This document shows positions 7,991-15,705 of a DNA stretch of 64,000 nucleotides, piece after piece; the first letter of the stretch is position 1; the number at the start of each line of letters is the position of its first letter. The notes under the pieces were generated by a model. That model did no database searches. It was not told where the DNA came from and saw only the letters and a program-made list of their open reading frames with translations. The stretch covers positions 3,156,001 through 3,220,000 of the forward strand of contig NZ_JQNL01000001.1 in NCBI RefSeq assembly GCF_000745235.1. The letters run 5' to 3'. The position numbers were made by a program, and so were the translations under genes. This DNA is from Luteibacter mycovicinus (lineage in GTDB: Bacteria > Pseudomonadota > Gammaproteobacteria > Xanthomonadales > Rhodanobacteraceae).

Positions 7991-8004
7991 GAAAGTGCAA
8001 CATG
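7991..8004. repeat. Right copy of the 14-bp island terminal inverted repeat
   Basis: GAAAGTGCAACATG, the exact reverse complement of 618-631. Its last three bases are the ATG start codon (8002-8004) now used by dusA, so the element itself provides the start. Confidence 0.6.
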
Positions 8005-9015
8005 GAAAACTCCTTAAAAACCGCGTCAGATAGCGCTAAAGCGCAACAAAACGACGCGTGGAGGGTGACGGTTGCGCCAATGATGGACTGGACGGACCGT
8101 CACTGCCGGTACTTTCATCGTCTCCTGTCTCCCCATGCCCGCTTGTACACCGAGATGGTCACCAGCGCGGCCCTGGTACGCGGCAACCAGCTGCGTCTCC
8201 TGGAGCACAGTCACGAAGAGCACCCCGTGGCGCTCCAGCTCGGTGGCAGCGACCCGGTCGAGCTGGCGAAGGCGGCGGTCCTCGGCGCGCAGGCGGGGTA
8301 TGACGAGATCAACCTCAACGTCGGTTGCCCCTCGGATCGGGTCCAGTCCGGCAAGTTCGGGGCGTGCCTCATGCGCGAGCCGGACCTGGTCGGCGAATGC
8401 GTCCGGGCCATGGCGGAGGTCGTGGATGTCCCGGTCACCGTCAAATGCCGCATCGGCGTGGACGACCAGGACGAATACGCCGACCTTCAGCGTTTCACCA
8501 CCACGATGGTCGAGGCTGGCGTCGGCATTCTCTTGGTGCACGCGCGCAAGGCCTGGCTGGAAGGCCTGAGCCCGAAGGAAAACCGGGAAATTCCGCCGCT
8601 GGACTACGAGCGGGTCTACCGGCTGAAGCGCGAATTCCCCGACCTGACCATCGTCATCAACGGTGGCATCACCACGGTCGAGGCGGTGCGTGAGCACCTT
8701 GCTCATGTGGACGGGGTCATGCTTGGCCGTGCCGCCTACCATGATCCGTTCGTGCTCGCCCGACTGGAGTCGGACCTCTACGGCACGGCGCTGCCCGACC
8801 GGGCCGATGTGCTCGATCGCATGCGCATCTATATAGAGGCCGAACTGGCCCGTGGCACCCAGCTCAAGCACATCGCCCGGCACATCCTCGGCCTGTTCCA
8901 GGGGGAGCCGGGAGCGCGCGGGTTCCGTCGCCAGCTGAGCGAGGGATCGCACCTGCCGGGAGCCGACTGGCGGTTGATCGAGTCCGCCATGGCACCGCTG
9001 CGGCAAGCTGCATGA
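8002..9015 (+). CDS. dusA: tRNA-dihydrouridine synthase A with island-derived N-terminus
   Basis: 337 residues from ATG 8002. FMN-dependent NADPH reductase that converts uridine to dihydrouridine in the D-loop of tRNA (positions 20/20a in DusA). Visible signatures: VAPMMDWTDRHCRYFHR, YTEMVT, NLNVGCPSDRVQSGKFGACLM with the catalytic Cys in GACLM, VTVKCRIGVDD, VHARKAWLEGLSPKENR, and NGGITT and GVMLGRAAY for FMN phosphate binding. The first 22 or so residues (MENSLKTASDSAKAQQNDAW) are not DusA-like and come from the island; the native start is stranded at 504. The catalytic domain is complete, so the enzyme is probably active, provided the new upstream region is transcribed. ATG 7984 is a possible earlier start but less likely. 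Confidence 0.95.
   Translation: MENSLKTASDSAKAQQNDAWRVTVAPMMDWTDRHCRYFHRLLSPHARLYTEMVTSAALVRGNQLRLLEHSHEEHPVALQLGGSDPVELAKAAVLGAQAGYDEINLNVGCPSDRVQSGKFGACLMREPDLVGECVRAMAEVVDVPVTVKCRIGVDDQDEYADLQRFTTTMVEAGVGILLVHARKAWLEGLSPKENREIPPLDYERVYRLKREFPDLTIVINGGITTVEAVREHLAHVDGVMLGRAAYHDPFVLARLESDLYGTALPDRADVLDRMRIYIEAELARGTQLKHIARHILGLFQGEPGARGFRRQLSEGSHLPGADWRLIESAMAPLRQAA
8080..8092 (+). repeat. attR-like direct repeat (right island junction in dusA)
   Basis: ATGATGGACTGGA, identical to 549-561. Sequence to the right is continuous native dusA; sequence to the left belongs to the island. Confidence 0.8.
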
Positions 9016-9045
9016 GTCCGCGAAGAGCAACTATTTCTTAAACAT

Positions 9046-9078
9046 AACATCCATGTTGTTATGTTTAACATGAATGTT
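9046..9078. promoter_or_regulatory. Twin operator-like palindromes before the toxin-antitoxin-like pair
   Basis: AACATCCATGTT (9046-9057) and AACATGAATGTT (9067-9078) are two copies of AACAT-NN-ATGTT whose starts are exactly 21 bp (two helical turns) apart. They also sit in a larger perfect 12-bp inverted repeat, TTAAACATAACA (9038-9049) and TGTTATGTTTAA (9057-9068). A TTATATAGT stretch follows just before the ATG at 9091. This fits autoregulation by the winged-helix protein encoded next, as AbiEi-type antitoxins do. Confidence 0.7.
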
Positions 9079-9090
9079 ATATAGTGACGC

Positions 9091-10137
9091 ATGGATGTCT
9101 CCTTTCATCGCCAATTGGCTGACACCCTTCGATCCAGCCTCGGTGTTGAAGTAAGAATGACGGCATGGTCAGGTGCGGCGTCGCTTCCCGTCGTACTAAG
9201 AAAGGAAACGGAATTCGCAGAAGCGAATATCCGCGGGCTCGCGGTCGTCTTCATGCGGTCCGTCGGTGATGACCTTCGTTCCTCTGGTGATGTCCTTTCG
9301 CGACTTGCTCGAGTTGCCGAAGCCGCGGGTGCGCCGGTTGTATATGTCGCCAACGCTTTGCCCGCCCACCGCCGTTCGGCGTTAATCGCCCAGGGCGTCC
9401 CGTTTGTCGTTCCGGGGCGATATGTGCATCTCCCGGATGTGGGCGTCGACTGGCGAAAACACGCCCGACAAAAACGTGCGGCGGCGGCTCATGCTTCCGG
9501 GCGCGGGATGCTGGAGGCTAGCGCGCAGGCGCTCCTCATCGCGGGTCTCCTGAATACACCCGAGAAATCGTTCTCCCCTTACGACAGGGGGCTTGAACTC
9601 GGCTACACGCGCATGACGGTCGGGCGGGCCTGTCGTTCCTTGATCGAAGCGGGTTTGTTCGAGCCACAACGGCGGGGTACGTCGCTCTTGCTCACTTCCG
9701 TGGGGAGCTCTCGCGACGTATGGTTTCGAGCGATGCCTTTGTTAAAAAGTCCGGTGCGCGCTTCGCTCACTGTAGCGGGGCATGTGTCGTTAGAGTCGTC
9801 CCTTCCGTGGTCGGGGGAGTCCGCACTTGCGGAATGGTCGTCGCTGAATCCCCCTCGGATTCCCGTCCGCGCGCTGGGGCCCGCCGGGCAGAAAGAGCTA
9901 TTCGCGGCGTATCGCGTTACGAACTTCCGTAGCCTGTCTGCACGCCTCAATCACGACGACATAGAGAAGGCCGATGCGTGGAGGCTGGAATCATGGGCCT
10001 ATCCCGCCACGGCGCGTGCTGCCGGTGGGCGAGCCGATCCGCTCTCTGTATGGTTGAGTTTGCGTGACGCGGCGGTTGATGACCCACGCCTCGAAAGCGC
10101 CCTCGAACAACTCATGGAGCGGTTGGATTGGCTATGA
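9091..10137 (+). CDS. Winged-helix protein, putative antitoxin/regulator partner of a nucleotidyltransferase
   Basis: 348 residues. The N-terminal 100 residues are an alpha/beta region (AEANIRGLAVVFMRSVGDDL, GAPVVYVANALPAHRR). A central segment, about residues 148-205 (SAQALLIAGLLNTPEKSFSP, YTRMTVGRACRSLIEAGLFE, RGTSLLLTSVG), is a clear winged helix-turn-helix of the MarR/AbiEi type. The C-terminal third is unassigned. The gene overlaps the nucleotidyltransferase gene by four bases (ATGA), so translation is coupled, and twin palindromes lie at its promoter. By analogy with AbiEi/AbiEii (type IV toxin-antitoxin) it would repress the operon and oppose its partner. That role is inferred from layout and fold, not from a recognised antitoxin signature. 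Confidence 0.6.
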   Translation: MDVSFHRQLADTLRSSLGVEVRMTAWSGAASLPVVLRKETEFAEANIRGLAVVFMRSVGDDLRSSGDVLSRLARVAEAAGAPVVYVANALPAHRRSALIAQGVPFVVPGRYVHLPDVGVDWRKHARQKRAAAAHASGRGMLEASAQALLIAGLLNTPEKSFSPYDRGLELGYTRMTVGRACRSLIEAGLFEPQRRGTSLLLTSVGSSRDVWFRAMPLLKSPVRASLTVAGHVSLESSLPWSGESALAEWSSLNPPRIPVRALGPAGQKELFAAYRVTNFRSLSARLNHDDIEKADAWRLESWAYPATARAAGGRADPLSVWLSLRDAAVDDPRLESALEQLMERLDWL

Positions 10138-10889
10138 AAGGACTCGATGTTTTCAGGGAGCACTTCCGATCATTCGATGACCAGTACGTACTCATCGGCG
10201 GGTCCGCGGCCATGCTGGAAATGGCGCAAGTGGGTGAATCTTTCCGGGCAACACACGACCTTGACCTCGTCCTTCTCATAGAAGCGCGGACTGAAGGTTT
10301 CGGAGCTGCACTCATGGAGTTCGTTGAACGGGCTGGCTACAAAAGGCGAGAGGTCGGCGGTCGACCGCAGTTCTACCGTTTCAGTGATCCATGTGCAGGC
10401 GACGCCCCGGCTATGCTGGAGATCTTCTCCCGCGCGCCGGACGGCCTGGTTCTTCACCACGGTCAGCGTGCCATCCCGGTCACCTTGGGCGGCGATCTCA
10501 AAAGTTTGTCCGGGTTGCTCCTCGACGATGCCTACTACAACGTGATTCGGGATGCGGCGCGGACCAAGGAGGGTCTGAGCTGGTTGGATGCCAGGGGGCT
10601 GATCGTGCTGAAGGCAAAGGCCTGGCTCGATCTCAGGGAAAGAAGGGCTGCGGATGCGTCCTCGGTCGACTCGAAAAGAGTACGAAAGCACCTTTTCGAC
10701 GTGCTGGCGCTATCCCAGGTCATCCCGGCAAACGCTTCGATCGATCTGCCCGAATCAGTTCGTAAGGACGTGCGGCGGTTCCTGCAGGCGGCCCTTATTG
10801 AGCCGCCGACCAGAGATTTCGGCGAACCCCTCGAGGTGATGCTGGCCCGTATCGGCCGACTTTGCGGCCTCCAGGTTGCGTTAGCCTAG
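10134..10889 (+). CDS. AbiEii-like nucleotidyltransferase, putative toxin
   Basis: 251 residues from ATG 10134, overlapping the stop of the previous gene; TTG 10128 is an alternative start. DNA polymerase-beta-type nucleotidyltransferase: VLIGGSAAM (Gly22-Gly23-Ser24) followed by ATHDLDLVL with metal-binding Asp42 and Asp44, then a strand-helix region with RPQFYRFSD and LEIFSR, and a conserved Lys in the helix LIVLKAKAWLDLRERR. This is the layout of AbiEii and MenA/MenT-type toxins, which modify tRNA or other RNA ends with NTPs. The enzyme class is well supported. Toxin activity depends on its pairing with the winged-helix gene. The pair lies just outside the island, directly downstream of dusA. 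Confidence 0.7.
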   Translation: MKGLDVFREHFRSFDDQYVLIGGSAAMLEMAQVGESFRATHDLDLVLLIEARTEGFGAALMEFVERAGYKRREVGGRPQFYRFSDPCAGDAPAMLEIFSRAPDGLVLHHGQRAIPVTLGGDLKSLSGLLLDDAYYNVIRDAARTKEGLSWLDARGLIVLKAKAWLDLRERRAADASSVDSKRVRKHLFDVLALSQVIPANASIDLPESVRKDVRRFLQAALIEPPTRDFGEPLEVMLARIGRLCGLQVALA

Positions 10890-10965
10890 GTTTCGTTCAG
10901 CTTCAGGCGGGGCGCCCCTCGGCATGATCGGTCGACTACTGCCCGTCGTGCTGCCCGCGCCAGAC

Positions 10966-11253
10966 ATGAAAATCACGTTTCGTCCGCTACTTTTCGCCGC
11001 GCTCTGCATCAGTTTGCCCGTGGCCGCCCAGGCGGACCAGTCGCTGACGCTGGAGCAGGCCGTGAGCAAGGTCCAGAAGGACACCGGGGGAAAAGTGCTG
11101 TCGGCGGATACGCGACTCGTCGAGCGCGGCCGGATCACCGAATACCGGGTCAAGGTCCTTACGCTGGACGGTCACGTCCGCGTGGTGCCCGTCCGAACCG
11201 AAACCGCCAAGCCCCTGGACGTCAGTGCCGGGGACAACAAGGAGAAACATTGA
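10966..11253 (+). CDS. Periplasmic PepSY-domain protein
   Basis: 95 residues from ATG 10966 with a signal peptide (MKITFRPLLFAALCISLPVAAQA). The mature part is a single PepSY-like unit: SLTLEQAVSKVQKDTGGKVL followed by a YRVKVLTLDGHVRVVPV strand. Its TGA overlaps the response-regulator ATG (TGATG), so the three genes 10966-13387 form one operon. In related bacteria a PepSY gene stands next to a PhoP/PhoQ-like pair and may modulate the sensor or a peptidase in the periplasm; that link is inferred from position. Confidence 0.8.
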   Translation: MKITFRPLLFAALCISLPVAAQADQSLTLEQAVSKVQKDTGGKVLSADTRLVERGRITEYRVKVLTLDGHVRVVPVRTETAKPLDVSAGDNKEKH

Positions 11254-11945
11254 TGCGCATCCTGCTCGTTGAGGACGAGGCCCCGCTTCGCGAGACCCTC
11301 GCCGCGCGGCTGAAACGTGACGGCTTTGCCGTCGATGCCGCCCAGGACGGCGAAGAGGGCCTGTACCTCGGTCGCGAGGTCCCCTTCGACCTGGCCATCA
11401 TCGATCTGGGCCTGCCCAAGCTCTCGGGCATGGATCTGGTCAAAGCCCTGCGCGAGCACGGCCAGCGCTATCCCATCCTCATCCTCACGGCGCGTGGCAG
11501 CTGGCAGGACAAGGTCGAAGGCCTCAAGCACGGCGCCGACGACTACCTGGTCAAGCCCTTCCACGTTGAGGAACTGCTGGCCCGTATCAATGCGCTGGTT
11601 CGTCGTGCGAGCGGCTGGTCCAAGCCGGTCCTCGCCTGCGGCCCGATCAAGCTCGACACCACGGCGCAGACGGTCACCGTCGAAGGCCGTCAGGTCGACC
11701 TGACCAGCTACGAGTACAAGGTGCTCGAATACCTGATGCTGCATGCGGGCGAGCTGGTCTCCAAGGCCGACCTGACCGAGCACATCTACCAGCAGGATTT
11801 CGACCGCGACTCCAACGTGCTGGAGGTCTTCATCGGCCGCCTGCGCCGTAAGCTGGATCCCGAAAGCGCGCTCAAGCCGATCGAGACCGTCCGCGGTCGC
11901 GGCTATCGTTTCGCGATTCCGCGTAACGAAGCGGACGAAGACTGA
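11253..11945 (+). CDS. phoP: PhoP-like OmpR-family response regulator
   Basis: 230 residues. Receiver domain MRILLVEDEAPLRETLAARL with acidic pocket Glu7/Asp8, phospho-acceptor Asp51 (AIIDLGLPKLSG), the conserved Thr in LTARG and Lys in YLVKPFHVEELLARI. The C-terminal winged helix has VDLTSYEYKVLEYLMLHAGE, VLEVFIGRLRRKL and VRGRGYRFAIP, so it binds DNA as a dimer. Start ATG 11253 overlaps the PepSY stop. It is followed after 56 bp by its kinase. In xanthomonads PhoP-like regulators respond to low Mg2+, cationic peptides or low pH; the stimulus here is not shown by the sequence. Confidence 0.85.
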   Translation: MRILLVEDEAPLRETLAARLKRDGFAVDAAQDGEEGLYLGREVPFDLAIIDLGLPKLSGMDLVKALREHGQRYPILILTARGSWQDKVEGLKHGADDYLVKPFHVEELLARINALVRRASGWSKPVLACGPIKLDTTAQTVTVEGRQVDLTSYEYKVLEYLMLHAGELVSKADLTEHIYQQDFDRDSNVLEVFIGRLRRKLDPESALKPIETVRGRGYRFAIPRNEADED

Positions 11946-12001
11946 GCGAACCGTGGACGGTGCAGCAAAGTCGCTGCACCGTCCCGAGGTAAGCTGGACG
12001 C

Positions 12002-13387
12002 ATGGATAACGCTCCACCGACCAAACGCCGGCCGCTGTCGCTGGCCGCGCGCGCGGCGTTGGCGACGGGCTTCGCGCTGGCCGCCTTTCTGGGCCTGACG
12101 GGCCTGGCGCAGAACAAGGCCAACTACGCGTCCGAGCTGTCGGCCATGCACGACCGGCTGCACAACTACGCCATCGCCTATATCACCGGCACCGACATCA
12201 CCCGCGCCGGAAAGGTCACCACGCCCGACAGTCAGCCCAATCCCGATTTCTCGCGGCCGGGCTCGGGGCTCTACGCGATCATCGTCGGCAACGACGGTTT
12301 CCGCTGGGAGTCGTCGTCGGCACTGGGTCGCGATTTCGATTTCGTGCGCATGCTGTCGCCCGGCGAGACGGCGTTCGAGCCGGTGGAAACGCGCAGCGGC
12401 AAGCTCTATGTCTTCAGCTACGGCGTGTCGCTGGACAGTACCGATAAACGCAGTGTGCCGCTGACCTTCGCCGTCGCGCAGACGGAAGATCAGTTCGAGC
12501 GGCAGGTGGCGACCTACCGTCGGACGCAGTTCCTCTGGCTGGCCATGCTCGGCATGATGCTCATGCTGCTGCAGCTGTTCCTGCTGCGCTGGAGCCTGCT
12601 GCCGTTGCGCCGTGTATCGAGCGATCTCGCGCACATCGAGCGCGGCACGCGCGACCACCTCGACGGTCCGTATCCGATGGAGCTGACGGTGCTCACCAAG
12701 CGCCTCAATGCCTTCATCGACAGCGAGCGCGAGCAGCGTACGCGTTATCGCGACACCCTGGCCGATCTGGCGCACAGCCTGAAAACCCCGCTGGCCGTCG
12801 TGCGCTCGCAACTGGAAAACGAAGCCGACGCACGTTCGCTGCGTGGCGACATCCTCGAGCAAGTGCGCAAGATGGACGAGCTGGTCGCATACCAGCTGTC
12901 TCGCGCGGCCACCTCCGGTCGTCGCACCATCGCCTCGGTCGAGCCGATCGCCGGTCATGCGGAAGATCTGGTGCAGAGTCTGGAAAAGGTCTACGCCGCA
13001 AAGAACGTGCTGTGCGAGTTCGAGATCGAAGACGGTGTCTCGTTCCCGGGCGAGCAGGGCGACCTGCTGGAACTGATGGGTAACCTGGTCGAGAACGCCT
13101 TCAAGTGGGCCTCGCATCGCGTCCTGCTCACCGCGCGTTCCGTGGCGAAGGTGCGCGGGCGCGCGGGTCTCGAACTCATTGTCGAAGACGACGGCCCGGG
13201 CATTCCGGACGAAAAGATCGAGAAGATCCTGCAACGTGGCGTGCGCGGCGATGAGCGCGTGCAGGGCCACGGCATCGGGCTGTCGATCGTGCAGGACATC
13301 GTCAAGGCGTACCAGGGCGAGCTGCACGTCGATCACTCGGAAGAGCTCGGTGGCGCACGTTTCAGCGTGCGTATTCCGCCCGCCTGA
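12002..13387 (+). CDS. phoQ: PhoQ-like sensor histidine kinase
   Basis: 461 residues. Two membrane segments (about 17-36 and 178-198) flank a periplasmic sensor domain. A HAMP-like linker (RWSLLPLRRVSSDLAHIERG) leads to the H-box DLAHSLKTPLAVVRSQLENE, then the N-box GNLVENAFKWAS, G1 EDDGPGIPDE and G2 GHGIGLSIVQDIV. All catalytic boxes are present, so it should autophosphorylate and pass phosphate to the regulator encoded directly upstream. The ATPase boxes (NAFKWA in particular) are PhoQ-type. No separate promoter is obvious in the 56-bp gap. Confidence 0.85.
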   Translation: MDNAPPTKRRPLSLAARAALATGFALAAFLGLTGLAQNKANYASELSAMHDRLHNYAIAYITGTDITRAGKVTTPDSQPNPDFSRPGSGLYAIIVGNDGFRWESSSALGRDFDFVRMLSPGETAFEPVETRSGKLYVFSYGVSLDSTDKRSVPLTFAVAQTEDQFERQVATYRRTQFLWLAMLGMMLMLLQLFLLRWSLLPLRRVSSDLAHIERGTRDHLDGPYPMELTVLTKRLNAFIDSEREQRTRYRDTLADLAHSLKTPLAVVRSQLENEADARSLRGDILEQVRKMDELVAYQLSRAATSGRRTIASVEPIAGHAEDLVQSLEKVYAAKNVLCEFEIEDGVSFPGEQGDLLELMGNLVENAFKWASHRVLLTARSVAKVRGRAGLELIVEDDGPGIPDEKIEKILQRGVRGDERVQGHGIGLSIVQDIVKAYQGELHVDHSEELGGARFSVRIPPA

Positions 13388-13393
13388 GGATCG

Positions 13394-14158
13394 TCAGTCG
13401 GCGGGCGAAGGTCCGTAATAGGCATCGAGCAGGCGCGCCACGTCCGGCTCCGCCTCACGCAGCAAGGCGGGCTGCGAGAAATGCATTTCGCTTGTCACCG
13501 CGAAATATTCCTCGGGCGCTTCCGCCGCATAGGGATCGATCGCCGTCTTGCGTCGACGACCCACCGCCTTCGACAGTCGTTCGAAGCCCTGTTGCATGCT
13601 GCCGATCCATTCGCGCCGGTTGATGCCGCCTGGTAGCGGCGGCACGCCATTGGCGGGGCCGGCGAGCATGTCCAGCTTATGGGCCATTTCGTGGATCACC
13701 ACGTTGACGCCATCCCACGGTGCTTCGAGATCCAGCGCTACGTCAGCCAGCGAAAGGATCATCGGCCCGCGCTCCCACGCTTCGCCGATCAGCGTGTCGT
13801 CGCTCTCGGTGATCACGCCGGTGGGTGCGTCATGGTGACTGCGACGGACGTTGAATTCGCCGGGGTAGACCAGGATATTGGTCCAGCCTTTGAAGACCTT
13901 CGGGCCGTGCGGCAGGGCAGGGAGGCTGGCCTGCATGGCGATAGCCAGACGCCAGAAATCATCCAGCGAGGCGTCGCCCAGCGCGTGGAATCGCTTGGTG
14001 TGGAGAAAAGACGCAGCGAGTTGGCGCAGGTAGTGGGCTCGCGGCGCGTCCAGCGCGTTCGCCAGCGGAACGCGGGTCAGCGCGTGTGCCCAGAGTGTGT
14101 CGTCGATGGGCGGGACGGGGGCGCGAAAACGCGCGAGCAACGACTGGAAAACGCTCAC
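13394..14158 (-). CDS. mtfA: MtfA-family zinc peptidase (M90)
   Basis: 254 residues, cytosolic. Contains VNVVIHEMAHKLDMLAG (the HExxH zinc motif with the family's HKLD continuation) and, about 60 residues on, PEEYFAVTSEMHFS, which supplies the third ligand Glu. An N-terminal WRLAIAMQASLPAL and a GWTNILVYPGEFNV segment also match the family. In E. coli MtfA binds the repressor Mlc and so relieves PTS gene repression, and has aminopeptidase activity. Whether a Mlc partner exists here cannot be told. It converges with the PhoQ-like gene, 6 bp apart. Confidence 0.88.
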   Translation of the reverse strand: MSVFQSLLARFRAPVPPIDDTLWAHALTRVPLANALDAPRAHYLRQLAASFLHTKRFHALGDASLDDFWRLAIAMQASLPALPHGPKVFKGWTNILVYPGEFNVRRSHHDAPTGVITESDDTLIGEAWERGPMILSLADVALDLEAPWDGVNVVIHEMAHKLDMLAGPANGVPPLPGGINRREWIGSMQQGFERLSKAVGRRRKTAIDPYAAEAPEEYFAVTSEMHFSQPALLREAEPDVARLLDAYYGPSPAD

Positions 14159-14176
14159 ACGACGGCCGGCGGATTC

Positions 14177-14524
14177 TTAGAAGATCGACCCGGGAAGCAT
14201 GGACTGCCAGGTCGGCCCCGCGCCGTGACCGCTCGAAGAGCCATCATGCATATCGGCGTCGGCCTCGACGGGGGGTGGCATGGGCGCCTGACCCGGGCTG
14301 GCCTGCGCGTTATTGACCTGCCTCGCGGTGGTCACGTCGCCACTGCCGCTGTCGCGGCTGCTCTGGCTGGAACTGGAGCGCGAGGTGGATCCGGCATCGA
14401 ACGACGACGACACCGACCGGCCCAGCGAAAGCAGGCTGTTGGTCACGCTGACGTCGGAAGCGGCGGCGGTGCCGATGGCACCGACGAGGCACAGACATCC
14501 GAAGATGTAGGGTCTGGCGTTCAT
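14177..14524 (-). CDS. Small secreted serine-rich protein, unknown
   Basis: 115 residues. The N-terminus MNARPYIFGCLCLVGAIGTA AAS is a signal peptide (alternatively a lipoprotein signal around Cys). The mature part is low complexity, rich in Ser, Gly and Pro (TSRSSSSQSSRDSGSGD, APMPPPVEAD), with no fold motif, so it is probably disordered in the periplasm or envelope. It lies 18 bp upstream of mtfA in the same direction and may share its transcript. The gene is divergent from birA. No family is recognised. Confidence 0.6.
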   Translation of the reverse strand: MNARPYIFGCLCLVGAIGTAAASDVSVTNSLLSLGRSVSSSFDAGSTSRSSSSQSSRDSGSGDVTTARQVNNAQASPGQAPMPPPVEADADMHDGSSSGHGAGPTWQSMLPGSIF

Positions 14525-14724
14525 CGGTATACCCCGTGGGCCCCGGACGTGCCGGGGGACCGACCGATCCTCTCAGATATTTCGAAACGGTGCCAGTGCT
14601 GGAGGTGTGTCATCGGGCTCTGCGGCGCCATGCGGGCGAAATCCTCGCGGCTGCCCTAGAATTACCCGATGCCCCGGCTCTCCCTCCCCCTGACACCGGC
14701 CGCCTGACGGCCTCACGGCAGCCC

Positions 14725-15705
14725 ATGCTCGCACGCGACCTCCTGGAAGCCCTTGCCGGCGGCGATGCCGTGTCCGGCGCCACTCTGGCCCGTCAGGCCG
14801 GTGTGACCCGTGCCGCCGTCTGGAAACAGATCGAGTCGCTACGTCTGAAAGGCGTGCCCGTCGAAGCGAAGGTGGGCGGCGGCTACCGGCTTCCGTGGGC
14901 GACCGAACTGCTTGACGGTCAGCGCATCCGCACGGCGCTCGAGCCTGCGCTTTCGTCGCACGTGGGCATGCTCGAGGTGCACTGGGATATCGACTCCACG
15001 TCCAGCGAGCTGGCGCGGCGTATTCCTACGCTGGACGACCTGGCTTTCGTCATGGCCGAAGCCCAGTCGGCAGGGCGCGGGCGGCGTGGCCGGACCTGGC
15101 TCTCGCCGCCGGGCATGAATCTCTACCTGTCGGTGCTGAAGCGTTTCGACTCGGGGTTCGCGTCGTTGTCGGGCCTCTCGCTGGCGGTGGGTGTCATGCT
15201 GATCCGCGCGCTGGACGACCTCGGCGTCCGCACGGCCGGGCTCAAGTGGCCCAACGATGTGCTGGCGGGCCAGGCCAAACTGGCCGGCATCCTGGTGGAG
15301 CTGTCCGGCGAGTACTCCGGTCCCTGCGCGGCGATCATCGGTGTCGGTCTCAACATCCGGCTCCCGGACACGCTGCACGAGCGGGCGGGACAACCGATCA
15401 CCGACCTGGCGGAACTCACCGGCGGCCAGCCGCCGGGACGGAATCGCGTCGCCACGGCGGTCGTGTCCGCGCTTGCGGAGGGGCTGCTCGCCTTCGAGCG
15501 ACATGGCTTCGCGGCCTTCGCCGACGAATACGCGGCCAACGACCTGTTGCGCGACCAGCCACTGCGCGTCATCGATCCTCGCGGCGAGTACAACGCCACC
15601 GGAGAGGGTGTCGACGAGCGCGGTGCCTTGCGTGTGCGTCGTGCCGACGGCCAGTCCGTGACCGTCGATAGTGCGGATGTCTCCGTCCGCAGGAGTGGCG
15701 CGTGA
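14725..15705 (+). CDS. birA: Bifunctional biotin ligase / biotin operon repressor
   Basis: 326 residues from ATG 14725, the usual family length; the frame is open further upstream but lacks similarity. The N-terminal winged helix (AVSGATLARQAGVTRAAVWK, then VEAKVGGGYRLP) can bind a bio operator. The catalytic domain follows: DSTSSELAR, AEAQSAGRGRRGRTWLSPP (biotinoyl-AMP loop), LKWPNDVLAGQAKLAGILVE and IIGVGLNI. It activates biotin with ATP and attaches it to carrier protein lysines. Its TGA overlaps the GTG of coaX, so the two are translationally coupled, an arrangement common in xanthomonads. Confidence 0.93.
   Translation: MLARDLLEALAGGDAVSGATLARQAGVTRAAVWKQIESLRLKGVPVEAKVGGGYRLPWATELLDGQRIRTALEPALSSHVGMLEVHWDIDSTSSELARRIPTLDDLAFVMAEAQSAGRGRRGRTWLSPPGMNLYLSVLKRFDSGFASLSGLSLAVGVMLIRALDDLGVRTAGLKWPNDVLAGQAKLAGILVELSGEYSGPCAAIIGVGLNIRLPDTLHERAGQPITDLAELTGGQPPGRNRVATAVVSALAEGLLAFERHGFAAFADEYAANDLLRDQPLRVIDPRGEYNATGEGVDERGALRVRRADGQSVTVDSADVSVRRSGA

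Larger units (their letters stand above)
549..8092. mobile_element. Genomic island integrated in the 5' end of dusA
   Basis: The segment is bounded by the 13-bp repeat ATGATGGACTGGA, has a tyrosine integrase relic at its right end pointing inward next to the junction, and splits dusA at codons for MMDW. The 5' end of dusA is an established integration site for islands and prophages in Proteobacteria. Cargo: a secreted M35-like metallopeptidase, an IS3-family element, a 511-residue P-loop ATPase, and two small genes of unknown role. Several stretches are visibly more AT-rich than the flanks, for example 4100-4600 and 6000-6400. No structural, replication or conjugation genes are seen, so it is a small decayed island or satellite. 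Because the integrase is ruined, it is probably fixed in place. Confidence 0.85.

Noticed and set aside
11903..13336. A 477-codon minus-strand frame over the PhoQ-like kinase gene
   Set aside because: Antisense to all kinase boxes; no start signal or family.
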